This document shows, in pieces, positions 1 to 8,181 of a stretch of DNA of 64,000 nucleotides. The position numbers and the translations under genes were made by a program. Within the stretch, counting starts at the first letter, position 1, and each line of letters opens with the position of its first letter. The notes below the pieces were generated by a model. The model was not told where the DNA came from. It saw nothing but the letters and a program-made list of their open reading frames with translations, and searched no databases. The DNA is from Knoellia sp. Soil729 (GTDB lineage: Bacteria; Actinomycetota; Actinomycetes; Actinomycetales; Dermatophilaceae), in contig NZ_LMSA01000005.1 of assembly GCF_001427985.1 (NCBI RefSeq), positions 1 to 64,000 of the forward strand, given 5' to 3'.

Positions 1-1
1 C

Positions 2-445
2 ACCAAGTACTCCGCCACCATCGACGCCTTCTCCACCGACGACCAGTTCCGCCGCATTCCAACCTCCCAAGTGACTCACACTCAGGTTGACAGGAAGGGG
101 GCTCAGGAGTACTTCGACTCCTATGTGAAGAAGTACGGCGAGAACCCGTCCTACCTGCCGCCCAGCGCTTCAGCAGCCGGGCTCTCACTGCAGCTCGCAG
201 TCGAGGCGGCCGACAGCCTCGATTCCGAGAAGGTCCGTCAGGCGCTGGTCGACCTGAAGGCCGACACCTTCTTCGGAATGATCGACTACACGGCGAAGGG
301 CGACCCCAGCGGTCTGACCGGAGCGAACGTGAACCGCCCCATGCTGACCATTCAACTCGACGCCCAGGGCAAGCAGGTCGTCGTGGCTCCCAAGGAGGCA
401 GCAAAGGCCGACATCGAGCCGCTGAAGCCTTGGAACGAGCGGTGA
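2..445 (+). CDS. Branched-chain amino-acid type ABC transporter substrate-binding protein, C-terminal part
   Basis: This is the C-terminal part of a periplasmic binding protein of the Leu/Ile/Val (Peripla_BP_6) type. The reading frame is open from base 2, so the start and the signal peptide lie to the left of the window. The visible 147 residues include the C-lobe stretch AQEYFDSYVKKYGENPSY and an Ala-rich helix, then VRQALVDLKADTFFGMIDY, which is typical of this family. The protein would capture the solute outside the membrane for the livHMGF genes that follow 39 bases downstream in the same direction. The natural ligand cannot be read from the sequence; many relatives in catabolic clusters bind aromatic acids or amides rather than amino acids. 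Confidence 0.85.
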   Translation, partial: TKYSATIDAFSTDDQFRRIPTSQVTHTQVDRKGAQEYFDSYVKKYGENPSYLPPSASAAGLSLQLAVEAADSLDSEKVRQALVDLKADTFFGMIDYTAKGDPSGLTGANVNRPMLTIQLDAQGKQVVVAPKEAAKADIEPLKPWNER

Positions 446-484
446 CACGCGCGAACCCGACCACGGCGCGAGCGGAGTAGGAAC

Positions 485-1366
485 GTGCATACTCTCATCC
501 AAGTCATCATCGACGGCGTCATACTCGGTGGCTTCTATGCCCTTATGGCCCAAGGCCTGTCCCTGATCTTCGGCATCATGCGGGTCATCAACCTCGCGCA
601 CGGGGAGTTCTTGATCCTCGGTGCCTACATGGCATGGGTGGCCCAAGAGTACCTGGGTCTGGATGTGCTGATGACACTGCCGCTGCTGATCGCCCTCGGT
701 TTCGGATTCGGCTGGGTCGTCTCGCGAGTGGTGATCATGCCGGTCCTAGAGCGACATGAGCTCATGCCTTTGCTGATCACGTTCGGCCTGGCATCGGTGA
801 TTGCGGGCCTGCTGACGGTCACTTTCACAACCACGCCCAAGGTGACCACGGCCGCCTACTCCGACTCGGTCATCAGCCTGCTCGACTACCGCGTATCGGT
901 CAGCAAGGCCGTCATGCTCGTCGCAGCGCTAGTCCTGTTGACGATGCTCACGCTGTTCCTTAACCGGACAAAGAAGGGCAAGGCCATGAAGGCGACCGCC
1001 CAGAACCGGGAGGCGGCGCGGATCGTGGGCATCAACGTGACCCGCATGTACTGCTCTGCATTCGGCCTCGGCACTGCCGTCGCCTTCGCTGCTGGTGGGC
1101 TATTCAGCGTCACCCAGGGTTTCCATCCCTTCATGGGTGGGCTCTTCACCCTCAAGGCCTTCGTGATCGTGGTTCTCGGCGGCGGCGGACGCGTCAGCGG
1201 CACACTCGCTGCGGCGATGTTCGTCGGCATCATCGAGGCGGGTCTTAGTGGCTACGTCTCCAACATTGGCACGAGCCTAGGGACCGCCGCTGCATTCGTC
1301 CTGGTGGTCGTGGTCCTGGCGCTTCGACCGGAAGGTATCTCCCGACTAGGAGGGGTGAGGGCATGA
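485..1366 (+). CDS. livH: Branched-chain amino-acid type ABC transporter permease, LivH family
   Basis: First membrane subunit of a Liv-type importer, 293 residues with about eight hydrophobic segments. The N-terminal IDGVILGGFYALMAQGLSLIFG and the following VINLAHGEF are LivH signatures. The start is a GTG preceded by a purine-rich stretch; the following livM overlaps its end by four bases (ATGA), indicating translational coupling. It forms the pore with LivM. Its substrate is inferred only from the neighbouring catabolic genes: an amidase and CoA-dependent degradation enzymes. Confidence 0.9.
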   Translation: MHTLIQVIIDGVILGGFYALMAQGLSLIFGIMRVINLAHGEFLILGAYMAWVAQEYLGLDVLMTLPLLIALGFGFGWVVSRVVIMPVLERHELMPLLITFGLASVIAGLLTVTFTTTPKVTTAAYSDSVISLLDYRVSVSKAVMLVAALVLLTMLTLFLNRTKKGKAMKATAQNREAARIVGINVTRMYCSAFGLGTAVAFAAGGLFSVTQGFHPFMGGLFTLKAFVIVVLGGGGRVSGTLAAAMFVGIIEAGLSGYVSNIGTSLGTAAAFVLVVVVLALRPEGISRLGGVRA

Positions 1367-2445
1367 GTACCGTTGTGCAGCCAGCCGAGGCCGAGCGCCG
1401 GATTCTCGCAGCTACGGCCCGTCCACGAAGAAAGGTAGTCAAATACCGCTCTCTCATCGTGCTGCTGCTCGCAGGTGTGGGCATGGGCCTAGTGCCGTAC
1501 TCGGGACTGAACGACAGCGTCCTGCTCACTCTCAGCACGATGTTCATGTGGATCATCCTGTCCTCGAGTTGGAACTTCATTTCGGGCTTCACCGGGTATG
1601 TCGACTTCGGTCACGGCGTCTTCTTCGGGCTTGGCGGCTACGTGACGGGCCTGCTCGTCGTGAAGGCCGAGATGCCATTCGCGACAACTGTTCCCTTGGC
1701 TGCAGTCTTTGCCGCCGTCTTTGCCCTCCTCATCGGGTTTCCACTTCTGCGGCTTCGTGGGGTTTATTTCTCCATCGCGATGCTGGGCTCCTTCCTTGCC
1801 ATGCGCGAGCTGGTGCTCATGGCCACGCCCCTGACTGAAGGTGCTCAGGGATTGGTGCTGCCGCCGGAGGTCAACCGCCTGTTCTTCTATTACCTCTTCC
1901 TGGGGGGGGCGGTGCTGATCGTGGCATTCGCCTGGTGGTTACGCCGGTCGCAGTTCGGGATGTCGCTGCTGGCCATCAAGGACGACGAGCGGGGGGCTGA
2001 GGCGAGAGGCATCAACACCACCCTGTTGAAGCTCACTGTCTTCTGCCTGTCCGCTGCCATCACGGGCGCGGTCGGAGCGTGCTGGGCCTACGAGATCACG
2101 TTCATCGACCCGGAGATCATGTTCCGTGACAGTTTCTTGATCAACGTCGCGTTGATGACGGTGCTCGGAGGACTCGGCACCGTCTGGGGCCCCGTGGTCG
2201 GGACGGTCCTCTTCCTTATGGTGCGAGACACCCTATGGGCCGAACAGGGGAACTCCTTTCTCGTGGTCTTCGGCGCCTTTCTCATCGCCATAGTGCTCTT
2301 CATGCCCGAAGGCATCGTCGGGACCGTGCAGCGCGGTGAGCGCACCGTTCTCGGTCGTCTGATCAACAGGGTGCGGCACCGCGGCGCCGGCGCGGCCGAC
2401 GCAGACTCCCTCGAGACGGCAACAGCAGTGAGGAGTGTCCAATGA
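1363..2445 (+). CDS. livM: Branched-chain amino-acid type ABC transporter permease, LivM family
   Basis: Second membrane subunit, 360 residues. It contains the family hallmark FTGYVDFGHGVFFGLGGY after the first transmembrane helices, and the cytoplasmic coupling segment GMSLLAIKDDERGAEARGIN. It has a short cytoplasmic N-terminus of about 30 residues and a C-terminal tail after the last helix. It overlaps livH by 4 bases and livG by 4 bases, so livHMG are translated as one unit. It pairs with LivH to form the channel. Confidence 0.9.
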   Translation: MSTVVQPAEAERRILAATARPRRKVVKYRSLIVLLLAGVGMGLVPYSGLNDSVLLTLSTMFMWIILSSSWNFISGFTGYVDFGHGVFFGLGGYVTGLLVVKAEMPFATTVPLAAVFAAVFALLIGFPLLRLRGVYFSIAMLGSFLAMRELVLMATPLTEGAQGLVLPPEVNRLFFYYLFLGGAVLIVAFAWWLRRSQFGMSLLAIKDDERGAEARGINTTLLKLTVFCLSAAITGAVGACWAYEITFIDPEIMFRDSFLINVALMTVLGGLGTVWGPVVGTVLFLMVRDTLWAEQGNSFLVVFGAFLIAIVLFMPEGIVGTVQRGERTVLGRLINRVRHRGAGAADADSLETATAVRSVQ

Positions 2446-3230
2446 CTACGTCGGCCACGTCTACTCCACCTCTGACCAAGGGTCAACAAGACCACTACAT
2501 CCTCGAGGCGCGAGGTATAACCAAGAGCTTTGGTGGTGTCCGCGCGGTGCGCGAAGTTGACTTCTGCGTCGCGCCCGGCGAAATAGTCGGGCTGGTGGGG
2601 CCCAACGGATCGGGGAAATCGACCTTGCTGGGCTGCCTATCTCGAGACATCCCGGCCGACCGCGGCACCATCGAGTTCAACGGCGAGGACATCGGCGGAC
2701 TGCGGACGATGCAGGTCGCGCGGCGGGGCATGGGACGCACCTTCCAGAACGTCCGTCTCTTTCCCGAGCTGACCGTGTGGGAGAACGCCCTCCTGGGCCG
2801 ACAGTGGAAGGGTGTCGGGCTCGGCAAGCTCCTTCGACCCCCAGACGCAGCTACGAGGCAACGCGCCGGCGACCTCATCGACCTGATGGAGATCCCCCAC
2901 CTGACCCACCTGTACGCCGGGAACATCTCGGGTGGCCAGATGAGGCTCGTCGAACTGGTTATGGCGATGATGTCAAGTCCAACTCTCGTCCTGCTGGACG
3001 AGGCGACGTCCGGGGTGAACCCGACGCTCATCGAGTCGCTGAAGCACTACGTCAAGGTGCTCAACGACGAGGAGAACGTGGCCTTCATCGTCGTCGAGCA
3101 CAACATCGGATTCATATTCTCCATCGCCGACCGCATCGTCGTCTTGGACGACGGGCAACAGCTTGCCAATGGGACCCCCCACGAGATCAGCGAGAACAAG
3201 GAGGTCATTGATGCCTACCTCGGTGCCTGA
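2442..3230 (+). CDS. livG: ABC transporter ATP-binding protein, LivG family
   Basis: ATPase subunit of 262 residues. It has the Walker A GPNGSGKST, the Q-loop region FQNVRLFPELTVWEN, the signature NISGGQMRLVELVMAMMSSP and the Walker B VLLDEATSGVNP, followed by a switch histidine in VVEHNIGFI. The signature reads SGGQM, a common LivG variant. The gene overlaps livM by 4 bases and its last 20 bases overlap the 5' end of livF. It energises uptake together with LivF at the inner face of the membrane. Confidence 0.92.
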   Translation: MTTSATSTPPLTKGQQDHYILEARGITKSFGGVRAVREVDFCVAPGEIVGLVGPNGSGKSTLLGCLSRDIPADRGTIEFNGEDIGGLRTMQVARRGMGRTFQNVRLFPELTVWENALLGRQWKGVGLGKLLRPPDAATRQRAGDLIDLMEIPHLTHLYAGNISGGQMRLVELVMAMMSSPTLVLLDEATSGVNPTLIESLKHYVKVLNDEENVAFIVVEHNIGFIFSIADRIVVLDDGQQLANGTPHEISENKEVIDAYLGA

Positions 3231-3978
3231 GACCCACACCAAGGAATCCTCCATCGCGCCCGGCGAAGTGATGCTTGAGGCCGCGGGTGTCATCGCCGGC
3301 TACGGCGGGTTCGACATCCTGCACGGCATCGATCTGGAGGTACGCCGCGGCGAGATCGTCTCCGTCGTGGGCCCGAACGGTTCGGGTAAATCGACGGTGT
3401 TCAAGGCCATCTACGGCCTGATCAACGTTCGTCAGGGCATGGTCGTCTTCGAGGGCGAGAACGTCACTGCGATGGGGCCTCAAGAGCTCCTGAGAACCGG
3501 TATGGCCATGGTGCCTCAGCTGTCGACCGTCTTCCCCTCCCTCAACGTCTACGAAAACCTCGAGTTGGGGATGTACCTCGTCAGGGACAAAGCGCGCGTG
3601 AAAACTCGGATCGACGACATCTTCGACCTCTTCCCCCGGTTGGCCGACCGGCGCGCCCAGTACGCAGGCACTCTCTCTGGAGGCGAACGGCGCGCCCTCG
3701 AGATTGGCCGGTCTCTCATGTTGAACCCCCGCATGATCTTGATGGACGAGCCATCAGTTGGGCTGTCCCCCATCCTCACCAAGGAGATGTTCCAGCAGCT
3801 TCGTGAGTTGAGGGATACCGCAGGTATCACGTTCCTCCTCATCGAGCAGAATGCCCGCTCGGCCCTGGAGCTCGCTGATCGCGGCTACGTTATCCAGCGA
3901 GGACTTGTGAGCCATACGGGCACCGGCGAGGCCCTGCTGGGCGACGAGGAAGTCCGCCGGGCATTCCTCGGGGGCTGA
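3211..3978 (+). CDS. livF: ABC transporter ATP-binding protein, LivF family
   Basis: Second ATPase subunit, 255 residues. The ATG at 3211 was chosen because a perfect AAGGAGG at 3198-3204 sits six bases upstream; a longer in-frame start at 3163 lacks this. Motifs are Walker A GPNGSGKST, signature LSGGERRALEIGRSLMLNP, Walker B MILMDEPSVGLSP and switch His region replaced by LIEQNARSA, where LivF proteins usually carry Gln. The gene starts inside the end of livG and is the last gene of the transporter operon, followed 11 bases later by a strong hairpin. Confidence 0.92.
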   Translation: MPTSVPETHTKESSIAPGEVMLEAAGVIAGYGGFDILHGIDLEVRRGEIVSVVGPNGSGKSTVFKAIYGLINVRQGMVVFEGENVTAMGPQELLRTGMAMVPQLSTVFPSLNVYENLELGMYLVRDKARVKTRIDDIFDLFPRLADRRAQYAGTLSGGERRALEIGRSLMLNPRMILMDEPSVGLSPILTKEMFQQLRELRDTAGITFLLIEQNARSALELADRGYVIQRGLVSHTGTGEALLGDEEVRRAFLGG

Positions 3979-3989
3979 CGCCGAGACCT

Positions 3990-4021
3990 GGAGGGGCGGG
4001 GGTCTTCACCTCCGCCCCTCC
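3990..4021. terminator. Bidirectional terminator between livF and the amidase gene
   Basis: A perfect 10-bp GC-rich stem (GGAGGGGCGG with CCGCCCCTCC) and a 12-base loop lie between two convergent genes. An extra T-A pair extends the stem. There is no clear T-tract on either side, so it may act as a hairpin barrier rather than a classical intrinsic terminator. Confidence 0.7.
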
Positions 4022-4028
4022 ATCCGGG

Positions 4029-5393
4029 TCAGCCCGTTCCAACCTCAAGGGCCGCCGGGCGGCGCTCGTGCCAGTCGGTGACCGACTGGAATGCCGCAGC
4101 GGCACGGAAGAGCACATCTTCTCGCCAGGGCGCGGCCGTGAGATGGGCGCCGATGGGCATGCCCGACTCCGGGTGGAATCCGCACGGGATGGAGATCGAG
4201 GGGCCGTGGTACATCGAGAAGCCGTAGGTGAACCGGGTGATCTCATGCGTGGTCCGGATCATCTCCGCCCCCTCCACGTGAGGCACGTCGACGGGGACTG
4301 TGGGTGTGAGGATGACATCGACATCGAGCAGCACGCGTTCCACCGCGCGCTGCCATCGACGTCGCCAGGCGACCGACACAGCCATGTCCCGGGCATCGAC
4401 CCCGACCCCCAGCTGTAGCCGACGATGAACATCCTCCCCAAACAGTTGCGGCGCCTCCGCCAGACGCTGGGCGTGGAAGGACGCGACTTCGGGATAGAGG
4501 ATCCGGAACATGTGACCCTGCGCCTCCTCCGCGCCGTCCAGTCGCACCGGAACGGTCTCGCCACCCTGCTTCGCAAGCATCTCGCCCACATCACGGACCG
4601 CTGCGGCGATGGCAGGGTCCACGTCATCGAAGAAGAACTCCCGGGGCACGCCGATTCGCAGTCCGTCGACACCGTCGTCCAGGCTCACGAGGACGTCCCG
4701 GCGGGGGCCGTCCTGGCTGCTCGGGTCATCGAAGTCGAACGCATCAATCTCGCTGAACACTGAGGCTGCCAGCCTGGCCGTGTGGGCCATGGGACCGACG
4801 GTGTCGAAGGCGAGACTCAAAGGGGTCACGCCGCGGTTGGAGATCCTTCCGAGCGTGGGACGCAACCCGACCAGACCGTTAACGGAGGCAGGGATGCGCA
4901 CGGATCCACCAGTGTCGGTCCCTAAGGACGCATCTGCCATCCCGGCGGCCACCGCGACGGCCGAGCCACCACTGGACCCCCCGGGGATACGTGTCTGGTC
5001 CCACGCGTTGCGGCATGACCCCCAGTGCGCGTTCTGGGTAGTGGCGCCGAGTGCGAACTCGGCCAGGTTGACCTTGGCACTGGGGATGGCGCCCGCCTCC
5101 CGGAGCCGGGCGATCACGAAGGCGTCCTCCTCGGGGACTCGCTCCCGAAAGAAGTCCGAGCCCGCAGTGGTGCGTGTCCCCCGCGTGTCGATATTGTCCT
5201 TGACCGCCACCAGCATGCCGGCGAGCGGGGAACGTGGAGCGCCCGCTGCGGATGCCGCCATCTGACTCGCAACCTCGGCACGGACCTCATCGTCCATGCG
5301 GGTGATGACGGCCCTGAGCACAGAATCCCACGCGTCGACACGACTCAAACACCCCTCCGCGTGTAAGACCATGTCTTCGTCGGGGTCGATCAT
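4029..5393 (-). CDS. Amidase signature family amidohydrolase (GatA/AtzF-like)
   Basis: An amidase of about 454 residues. The Ser-Ser-Lys catalytic system is visible: Lys in AGMLVAVKDNIDTRG, the cis-Ser in GTDTGGSVRIPAS and the nucleophilic Ser of the same Gly/Ser-rich core GGSSGGSAVAVAAG. The start at 5393 was chosen because GGAGGT at 5401-5406 lies 7 bases upstream; a longer frame to 5522 has no such site. It would hydrolyse an amide or carbamate to the acid and ammonia. It points towards livF and is divergent from the flavin oxidoreductase gene, so both may share one regulatory region. The exact substrate is unknown; it is not a glutamyl-tRNA amidotransferase subunit, since gatB/gatC are not adjacent. 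Confidence 0.85.
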   Translation of the reverse strand: MIDPDEDMVLHAEGCLSRVDAWDSVLRAVITRMDDEVRAEVASQMAASAAGAPRSPLAGMLVAVKDNIDTRGTRTTAGSDFFRERVPEEDAFVIARLREAGAIPSAKVNLAEFALGATTQNAHWGSCRNAWDQTRIPGGSSGGSAVAVAAGMADASLGTDTGGSVRIPASVNGLVGLRPTLGRISNRGVTPLSLAFDTVGPMAHTARLAASVFSEIDAFDFDDPSSQDGPRRDVLVSLDDGVDGLRIGVPREFFFDDVDPAIAAAVRDVGEMLAKQGGETVPVRLDGAEEAQGHMFRILYPEVASFHAQRLAEAPQLFGEDVHRRLQLGVGVDARDMAVSVAWRRRWQRAVERVLLDVDVILTPTVPVDVPHVEGAEMIRTTHEITRFTYGFSMYHGPSISIPCGFHPESGMPIGAHLTAAPWREDVLFRAAAAFQSVTDWHERRPAALEVGTG

Positions 5394-5443
5394 CGGTTGT
5401 ACCTCCATAGCTCGAAAACGGTCATTCCGCCTGGCGTCAACTA

Positions 5444-5454
5444 ACCTCTGAGGT
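5444..5454. promoter_or_regulatory. Candidate operator palindrome in the divergent region
   Basis: ACCTCTGAGGT is a perfect 11-bp palindrome (one central base) in the 190-bp divergent gap between the amidase and the flavin oxidoreductase genes, close to both start regions. It could be the site of the GntR protein encoded at 6707. Inference only. Confidence 0.3.
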
Positions 5455-5500
5455 ATCGGAGCTCCGCTACCTAAGCGCAGGCGCTCGGGTGCATTCCCGA

Positions 5501-5529
5501 TTGACAGGGAATCCTCTGACATTTACCTT
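5501..5529 (+). promoter_or_regulatory. Predicted promoter of the flavin oxidoreductase gene
   Basis: A consensus -35 TTGACA (5501-5506) is followed after 17 bp by TACCTT (5524-5529), about 55 bp ahead of the ATG at 5584. Confidence 0.5.
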
Positions 5530-5583
5530 GGTGGGTCAAGAGCAAGTCCACGAAAGGCGGAAGACCCGCCCTTGGGAGTGCAG

Positions 5584-6600
5584 ATGCAGATCGGCCTGTT
5601 CCTGACCAACCAACAGCCCCTGGGCACCGACCAGGTTCGAGCACTGGACGAGCAGCTCGAACTAGTGCGGACTGCGCGCGACGCTGGGTGGGATGCCGTG
5701 TTCGCCGGCCAGCACTACCTGAGCGAGTCACTGACCCACATCCAGCCACTGCCCTACCTCGCCAGACTGTCGAGCGAGGCCGGGGACATGCGGATCGGGC
5801 TCGGCATCCTCCTGCTGGCCCTTCAGAACCCACTCGACGTGGCAGAGAACTTCGCTTCGCTCGACGTCGTCACTGGAGGTCGGCTAACCCTCGGGGTCGG
5901 CTTGGGTTACAGGGACGTCGAGTACGACGCCTTCGCCATAGGTAGAACGGGCAGGGTCGCCAGATTCGAGGCCAACCTCGACATCGTGCTGCGGCTGTGG
6001 GCTGGCGAGGAGGTGGACGCCGACCTCCCCTGGTGCCGGCTCTCCTCGGCCAGGCTGAACCTCTTGCCCGTCCAGCAGCCACGTCCACCTCTGTGGATGG
6101 CTGCCAACAGCGACGGTGCGGTGCGACGGGCCGCCCGACTGGCAGACGCCTGGATGGTCAACCCGCACGCCACGGTATCAACTATCCGTCGACAGGTGGA
6201 CCTCTACCGCGAAACCCGCTCTGAGGCGGGCACCGGAGCCGGAGCAGGGTTGCCGGTGATGCGTGAGATCTTCTGCGGCAAGGATCGCGCGACCGCCGTC
6301 GAACGCGCAGCGCCCTACCTGGCCGAGAAGTATCGGACCTACGCAAGGTGGGGTCAGGACAAGGTGATGCCCGGGGACGAGTCCTTCGATATCGCGTACG
6401 AGGAGTTGGCACAGCAACGTTTCATCGTCGGCTCACCCGAAGACTGCCTAGAGGCGCTGCTCCCCTGGCGGGACGAGGTGGGTGCGGATGCCTTAATCTT
6501 CCGAACGCACTGGGCGGGGATGCCGCTGGACAGCGCTCGGGACTCGGTCAACCTCCTTGCCCAGGAGGTCGTCCCGGTTCTCAAAGGCCACGCAGGTTGA
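5584..6600 (+). CDS. LLM-class (luciferase-like) flavin-dependent oxidoreductase
   Basis: A 338-residue TIM-barrel flavoprotein of the bacterial luciferase-like monooxygenase superfamily. The N-terminus MQIGLFLTNQQP, the AGWDAVFAGQHYL segment and the conserved LDVVTGGRLTLGVGLGYRDVEY are typical. The ATG at 5584 was preferred to an upstream TTG because it begins directly with the first beta-strand. Such enzymes use reduced FMN or F420 and oxygenate or cleave C-N or C-S compounds. Alongside an amidase and an isochorismatase-family hydrolase, a role in opening an N-containing compound (as in the Rut pathway with RutA and RutB) is possible, but this is inference. Confidence 0.8.
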   Translation: MQIGLFLTNQQPLGTDQVRALDEQLELVRTARDAGWDAVFAGQHYLSESLTHIQPLPYLARLSSEAGDMRIGLGILLLALQNPLDVAENFASLDVVTGGRLTLGVGLGYRDVEYDAFAIGRTGRVARFEANLDIVLRLWAGEEVDADLPWCRLSSARLNLLPVQQPRPPLWMAANSDGAVRRAARLADAWMVNPHATVSTIRRQVDLYRETRSEAGTGAGAGLPVMREIFCGKDRATAVERAAPYLAEKYRTYARWGQDKVMPGDESFDIAYEELAQQRFIVGSPEDCLEALLPWRDEVGADALIFRTHWAGMPLDSARDSVNLLAQEVVPVLKGHAG

Positions 6601-6706
6601 CACGCCCGGACGGCATACTCACGATCACGCTGGCATTGAGGCCGTCGCAGCGCTCACGAAGCAAACGACGTTCCATCCGTTCAACAACGAAGTCAAAAGG
6701 AGCCCG

Positions 6707-7483
6707 ATGGCCGACTCAGTCGCCAAAAAACCGCTCGAGGTAGCGGCCATCCTGCCGCATGTCGGTGTGGCCGATGCACTGTCGGTGAAAAAGGTACTGC
6801 CAGCGTACGAACAGGTTGCCGAGCAACTGCGCCAGCTCATCCTCACAGGAGAACTGGCACCCGGGGACCGCCTTCCGGTCGAAGGCGAGCTGTGCGCCAT
6901 CTTCGGCGTTAGCCGCAGCACCATCCGGGAGGCGCTACGCGTGCTGGCCGCACGAGACCTCGTGCACACCGCCCGAGGGACGACCGGAGGCACGTTCGTG
7001 TCCAGGACTGACGCCAAGAAGGTGAGCCAGTACCTTGAGACCAGCCTCGGGCTGATGTCCGGGGCTGATGCGATCACCGTGGCAGAGATCCTCGAGGCTC
7101 GGGAACTCGTCGAGGTGCCGGCGGCCAGACTCGCAGCTAGCCGAGCCACACCCGAGCAGATCGAGGCAATGCGGGAGGCACTGGACCGCGAGGTCGCCAG
7201 CATGGGACGTGGGCTCAAGTTCCGCGAACACCGCAACTTCCACGGCATCGTGGTCGAGGCGGCCGGCAACGGACTACTCAAGATCATGAACGACCCCGTG
7301 TTCAAGGTCCTCCAAGCAAAGTTCCTGCGTCCAGACGTCGAATCCACGTTCTGGCACACGGTCGACTCCGAGCACACCGCCATCCTCGAGTTCATCGCTC
7401 AAGGAAACGGGGACGCGGCCGCCCAAGCGATGCTTGACCACCTGTTCACACTGCGGGCACTCTATCAAGATCCGGAGACGTGA
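6707..7483 (+). CDS. GntR family transcriptional regulator (FadR/FCD subfamily)
   Basis: A 258-residue regulator. A winged helix-turn-helix occupies about residues 35-100 (LPVEGELCAIFGVSRSTIREALRVLAARDLV), followed by an all-helical FCD ligand domain with the metal-binding His residues expected in FREHRNFHGIVV and in the C-terminal SEHTAILEFI. The start at 6707 follows AAAGGAG at 6696-6702. It lies between the flavin oxidoreductase gene and the CoA-ester operon and probably represses that operon, whose promoter starts 70 bases downstream. A strong terminator separates the two. Confidence 0.85.
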   Translation: MADSVAKKPLEVAAILPHVGVADALSVKKVLPAYEQVAEQLRQLILTGELAPGDRLPVEGELCAIFGVSRSTIREALRVLAARDLVHTARGTTGGTFVSRTDAKKVSQYLETSLGLMSGADAITVAEILEARELVEVPAARLAASRATPEQIEAMREALDREVASMGRGLKFREHRNFHGIVVEAAGNGLLKIMNDPVFKVLQAKFLRPDVESTFWHTVDSEHTAILEFIAQGNGDAAAQAMLDHLFTLRALYQDPET

Positions 7484-7507
7484 TCGATTAGTCAGAACTT
7501 TAAGCGG

Positions 7508-7540
7508 ACGCCCGAATCGACCACGATCCGGGCGTTTTTT
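7508..7540 (+). terminator. Intrinsic terminator after the GntR gene
   Basis: A 7-bp stem ACGCCCG/CGGGCGT with a 14-base loop is followed directly by a run of six T. Confidence 0.85.
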
Positions 7541-7554
7541 GCGCAAGTGCGACC

Positions 7555-7583
7555 TTGACGTATATATGTCTGATGTTTATGCT
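7555..7583 (+). promoter_or_regulatory. Promoter of the MaoC-CoA transferase operon
   Basis: TTGACG (7555-7560), 17-bp spacer, TATGCT (7578-7583): a good vegetative-type promoter 34 bp before the ATG at 7618. The spacer holds ATATGTCTGAT, a weak GntR-type half-site pair, so the upstream regulator may bind here. Confidence 0.55.
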
Positions 7584-7617
7584 TGTCTTCTCATGTCGAC
7601 GAGTAAAGGGAGTACAG

Positions 7618-8151
7618 ATGACCAAGGTTGATGGCTGGCGGGGCCGCTTCTACGAGGACTTCGAAATCGGGGACATCTACCAGCACCCCCTCGGGCGCAC
7701 CATCACGGACAACGACAACACGTGGTTCACGTTGCTGACCATGAACACCAGCCAGATGCACTTCAACACTGAGTACGCAGCGCGTTCCGAGTTCAAGCGG
7801 CCCATCGTCGTCTCGACCCTGACCGTGGCCATTGCTGTGGGGCAGAGCGTCACCGACCTCACCCAGAACGCCTTTGCCAATCTCGGGTGGGACGACATCC
7901 GCATGACACACCCGGTCTTTGCCGGCGACACGCTCTGGAGCGAGTCACTTGTTACCGAGAAGCGCGAGTCGGGCTCGCGACCCCAGGCAGGCATTGTCAC
8001 GGTCAAGACCCGCACCCTTAACCAGGACGGCAAGGAAGTTTGCTCCTTCTTCCGCACCTTCTACGTCTACAAGCGCGGAGCCGAACAGCTAGAAGGGCTC
8101 TTTCCCCAAGGCGAAGTCCCGCTGGCTGTCGAGGCCTCGAGAGCCAGTTGA
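7618..8151 (+). CDS. MaoC-like hot-dog dehydratase (mesaconyl/itaconyl-CoA hydratase-like)
   Basis: A 177-residue single hot-dog domain enzyme. It has the MaoC signature around GRTITDNDNTWFTLLTMNT and MHFNTEYA, plus the C-terminal GIVTVKTRTLNQDGKEVC typical of the mesaconyl-CoA/itaconyl-CoA hydratase branch. The start at 7618 follows AAAGGGAG. An upstream frame to 7555 overlaps the promoter and was rejected. It is the first gene of a five-gene operon with a class III CoA-transferase, an acyl-CoA dehydrogenase and a CitE-like lyase, so hydration of a branched dicarboxylyl-CoA before cleavage is the likely step. Confidence 0.82.
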   Translation: MTKVDGWRGRFYEDFEIGDIYQHPLGRTITDNDNTWFTLLTMNTSQMHFNTEYAARSEFKRPIVVSTLTVAIAVGQSVTDLTQNAFANLGWDDIRMTHPVFAGDTLWSESLVTEKRESGSRPQAGIVTVKTRTLNQDGKEVCSFFRTFYVYKRGAEQLEGLFPQGEVPLAVEASRAS

Positions 8152-8181
8152 CACCCCCGAAACGCAACAGGACGGAAGCCC